From Xenopus tropicalis (taxonomy: Eukaryota; Chordata; Amphibia; Anura; Pipidae), in the NCBI RefSeq assembly GCF_000004195.4, contig NC_030685.2, positions 53,768,016 to 53,832,015 of the forward strand: a DNA stretch of 64,000 nucleotides, given 5' to 3'. A program made the position numbers and the translations under genes. Below the pieces are notes generated by a model. The model worked only from the letters and a program-made list of their open reading frames with translations. It ran no database searches and was not told the origin of the DNA. Below, in pieces: positions 62,201 through 64,000 of the stretch (position 1 is the stretch's first letter; each line of letters opens with the position of its first letter).

Positions 62201-62705
62201 GATTCCCCTATGGAAAGGACAATTACTATGATAAGGATTTTTGCACCAGAAAATCATTATTTACAATGATTGGTACATGTAGAATGTCAAAATATATGCA
62301 ATAAACCAATGTACATCATTTGTGCACTTGGAGTTTTGTAAGTAACAGTGATACTACAGGGGTTTTAATTGCAATATGGCTGAGTAGCACAGACACTCCT
62401 TCCTAGTGCACATTTCTATTGTGCACGTCTTACAGATCACCTAGCATATCATTTTCATTTATATACTAATTAAAGTATTTTGACCTAAAGCTGCAGACAA
62501 AATGGCATTTTCATTTAAGGTGTTCATTTTAGGTCTTCTGAAAACATTTCTCACTGAAAATAACAGCTGTAGAAGATGACATTAAAGGCACTTTTTGCAA
62601 CGTGTGCCATAAGTATTAACACTTACGTATTTCGTTCACACAGTCAATAACCAATTGTTGTTCTTTCTCCTCATAGGTTATTTGTTCTGTTTTCAGGTGG
62701 CTAGC
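56264..62705 (-). CDS. trak2: Trafficking kinesin-binding protein 2 (Milton family), 3' part
   Basis: In transcript order: 62627-62705, 62077-62207, 61903-61977, 60786-60923, 60605-60684, 59816-60028, 58077-58363, 57717-57986, 57041-57140 and 56264-56915. They total 675 codons including the TGA, so roughly the N-terminal quarter lies beyond the window. The first exons are the end of the HAP1-N coiled coil (TYEEKEQQLV, IIRYQEEIS, HLQASKEAQRQL). Then come SLAAEIEGTMRR, the RVFDTVKVAND and PIPGSNHS segments, LRRQNYISEKQFF, EKLQIVKPLEG, an acidic run, and TFTFTTCRILHPSDITQVTP of the TRAK C-terminal domain. The end is LVDRLKRLGIARVV and KMGSLKED. TRAK2 links kinesin to mitochondria through Miro. 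TRAK2 rather than TRAK1 is favoured by the gene neighbourhood and the C-terminus. Confidence 0.93.
59028..59348. mobile_element. MITE with TAAAGGTGGCCATAC ends
   Basis: TTAAAGGTGGCCATACATG on the left and GGTATGGCCACCTTTA on the right pair. The interior has many CG and GATC-like words. It lies in a trak2 intron. Confidence 0.8.
59349..59625. repeat. Foldback MITE adjoining the previous element
   Basis: GGCTGATGTCCCACAGAG opens it and inverted blocks TAACTGCTCTAAAATGCC and GGCATTTCAGAGCAGTTA flank the centre. Same family as 44690-44890. Confidence 0.6.
60423..60500. repeat. AT-rich low-complexity run
   Basis: Irregular TATAT and TTATATA repeats in a trak2 intron about 100 bp from the exon at 60605. 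Confidence 0.85.
61084..61612. repeat. Long foldback MITE
   Basis: GGGGCTCATTCACTAAAGGT at the left and ACCTTTAGTGAATA at the right pair. Internal arms have CGATAACGC and TATCGCATG-type words in both directions. It lies between two trak2 exons. Confidence 0.8.
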
Positions 62706-64000
62706 CTAAAATAAATTGCAAAATCATTTATCAGCATAAGTTATACTTACCCTATGTCACGTGCCTTTTTACTTATAGATTTGAATACTTAATGTTGCTC
62801 AAGACAGTGCTATGCTGGGCAAAAACTTCTTTTAATACAGTCACCATATTTAAGATATTGTTCTGTGCTTACCACTAAAGAGGCATTTTTCTAACACTAC
62901 CTCTGTGAAACAACATTGGATTTCTAATCCTTTGCCAACCCTTTTACCCACCTCTAATGTACCCACACCCTGGCACTATATATCACACAGATCTGGGGAG
63001 AACAGACACATATAAATCATCTGTTTGGGGGACATACTATAAAATAATTAGTAGGAATGAATCTTTAAAGCATCTGTTTATCCATTGAAATTACCTGGCC
63101 AAGTTCAGTGTCTGTGATGAAAAGGGTAAAGAAGTTTTATGGTCATAATGTTTGATGAGTAGGCATAGGAAAAGTGTTTTTGTGAAAAAAGGTTTGAACT
63201 TATATATTATGTACTTATATATTATGCACTTATATAATACTAAACATTTCAGGTGTTGGTAATGTATTTGCAGTTCATTAACAAATAGCCCACCATCTAC
63301 CCCAAGAGCAGGCCTCCCACTATACACTGTCAATGCACATTCAATGTGCATGCAGTTCCATCCAGCAAAGCAATCCATCTTGAAGACTGAATTACTTTTG
63401 TGTACTGCTACACGGGACATCTTCTCGACCTGTGTATAAGTGCAGGCCAAGAAACTAGAGATGCCCCAAACCCAGTTTTTCAGGTTCAGCCGAACCCCTG
63501 AATCCATTGTAAGGGATTCGGCCGAATACCGAACCGAATCCTAATTAGCATGTGCAAATTAGGATTTGGAAGCGTTAAATGCCGTTTTTTAAAATGAAAA
63601 AATTTCCACTTCTGTGTTCACGCGGACATTTAACCCTTCCAAATCCTAATTAGCATATGCTCATTACGATTCGGTTTGGCCAGGACCGTGGATTCGGTCA
63701 AATCCGAACCCCTGAAAAATTTCCACTTCCGTGTTCACGCGGACATTTAACTCTTCCAAATACTAATTAGCATGACCAGGTTTGGCCAGGACTGTGGATT
63801 CAGCTGAATCCAAACCCTGCCAAATAAGGATCCTGGATTCAGTGCATCCCTGCAAGAAACCCCTCCAGTGTGATCTGCTTTATGATGTGTCTGCACCCAG
63901 AGACACAGCATGGGCTTGGGTGCAGACACATGGAGTGGATTTCAGTGCCAAAACCTGTGTGTATACACCCAGGGCAACGCACACCATAAAGCAGATAGGT
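62706..64000 (-). other. trak2 intron, partial
   Basis: No further trak2 exon is supported up to the window end. The next upstream exon should encode coiled coil preceding ASHLKTEQ. A hAT-like MITE occupies 63457-63853, and a foldback fragment with inverted GTGTCTGCACCCA blocks lies at about 63870-63970. Confidence 0.6.
63457..63853. mobile_element. hAT-like MITE (GATGCACCGAATCC type)
   Basis: AGAGATGCCCCAAACCCAG and GGATTCAGTGCATCCCT are the inverted ends. An internal block around TTTCCACTTC, TGTGTTCACGCGGACATTTA and TAATTAGCAT is partly duplicated (63599 and 63719 starts). Confidence 0.6.

Noticed and set aside
63094..63110. 17-nt minus-strand stretch with fair splice sites, tested as a trak2 exon
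   Set aside because: The encoded residues do not match the TRAK sequence expected before ASHLKTEQ, and phase cannot be checked.

Overview
This is vertebrate nuclear DNA, almost certainly from a pipid frog (Xenopus). The coding exons are short and separated by long introns with GT/AG borders. Introns are packed with repeat types common in Xenopus: TTAA-ended MITEs, long foldback MITEs, hAT MITEs, Tc1, CR1 and L2 LINEs. There are no bacterial-type genes, operons or CRISPR arrays. X. tropicalis and X. laevis cannot be separated from sequence alone.

Four genes can be chained exon by exon with consistent phases. (1) mpp4, plus strand, 1570-11247: the last six coding exons of a MAGUK p55 protein (end of the SH3/HOOK region and the guanylate-kinase-like domain), 5' part outside the window. 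(2) tmem237, plus strand, 14755-31541: the complete gene, 387 residues, four C-terminal membrane segments, a ciliary transition-zone protein. It has a second possible first exon and an obligatory 11-nt microexon. (3) flacc1 (ALS2CR12-like coiled-coil flagellar protein), minus strand, 50726 down to 36248, with the last exon uncertain. (4) trak2, minus strand, 62705 down to 56264: the 3' ten coding exons (674 residues) plus about 2 kb of 3' UTR; the 5' part lies beyond base 64000.

Layout: 1-11.3 kb is mpp4 with dense transposon debris, including a CR1 LINE split by a TTAA-bounded element and a 340-bp near-perfect palindrome just before a GUK exon. 11.3-14.7 kb is intergenic and ends in a compact tmem237 promoter. 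14.7-31.7 kb is tmem237 with a 1.55-kb Tc1 element, a CR1 LINE and nested MITEs in its introns. 31.7-36.2 kb is the tail-to-tail gap between tmem237 and flacc1, holding a solo LTR and a TA-flanked transposon. 36.2-51.7 kb is flacc1. 51.7-54.2 kb is intergenic. 54.2-62.7 kb is trak2, and the rest is its intron.

Biologically the window is a frog version of the mammalian ALS2-region cluster (MPP4, TMEM237, TRAK2, FLACC1). Relative to the mammalian order as I remember it, the TRAK2-FLACC1 block is inverted so that flacc1 sits beside tmem237. Two of the four genes are ciliary or flagellar. The tmem237 promoter carries a perfect 14-bp palindromic RFX X-box, and a weaker X-box-like site lies at the presumed flacc1 promoter. 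I see no wholly new biological system. The most interesting signals are the X-box, the alternative first exon and microexon of tmem237, the candidate extra and terminal exons of flacc1, the block inversion and several datable nested insertions.
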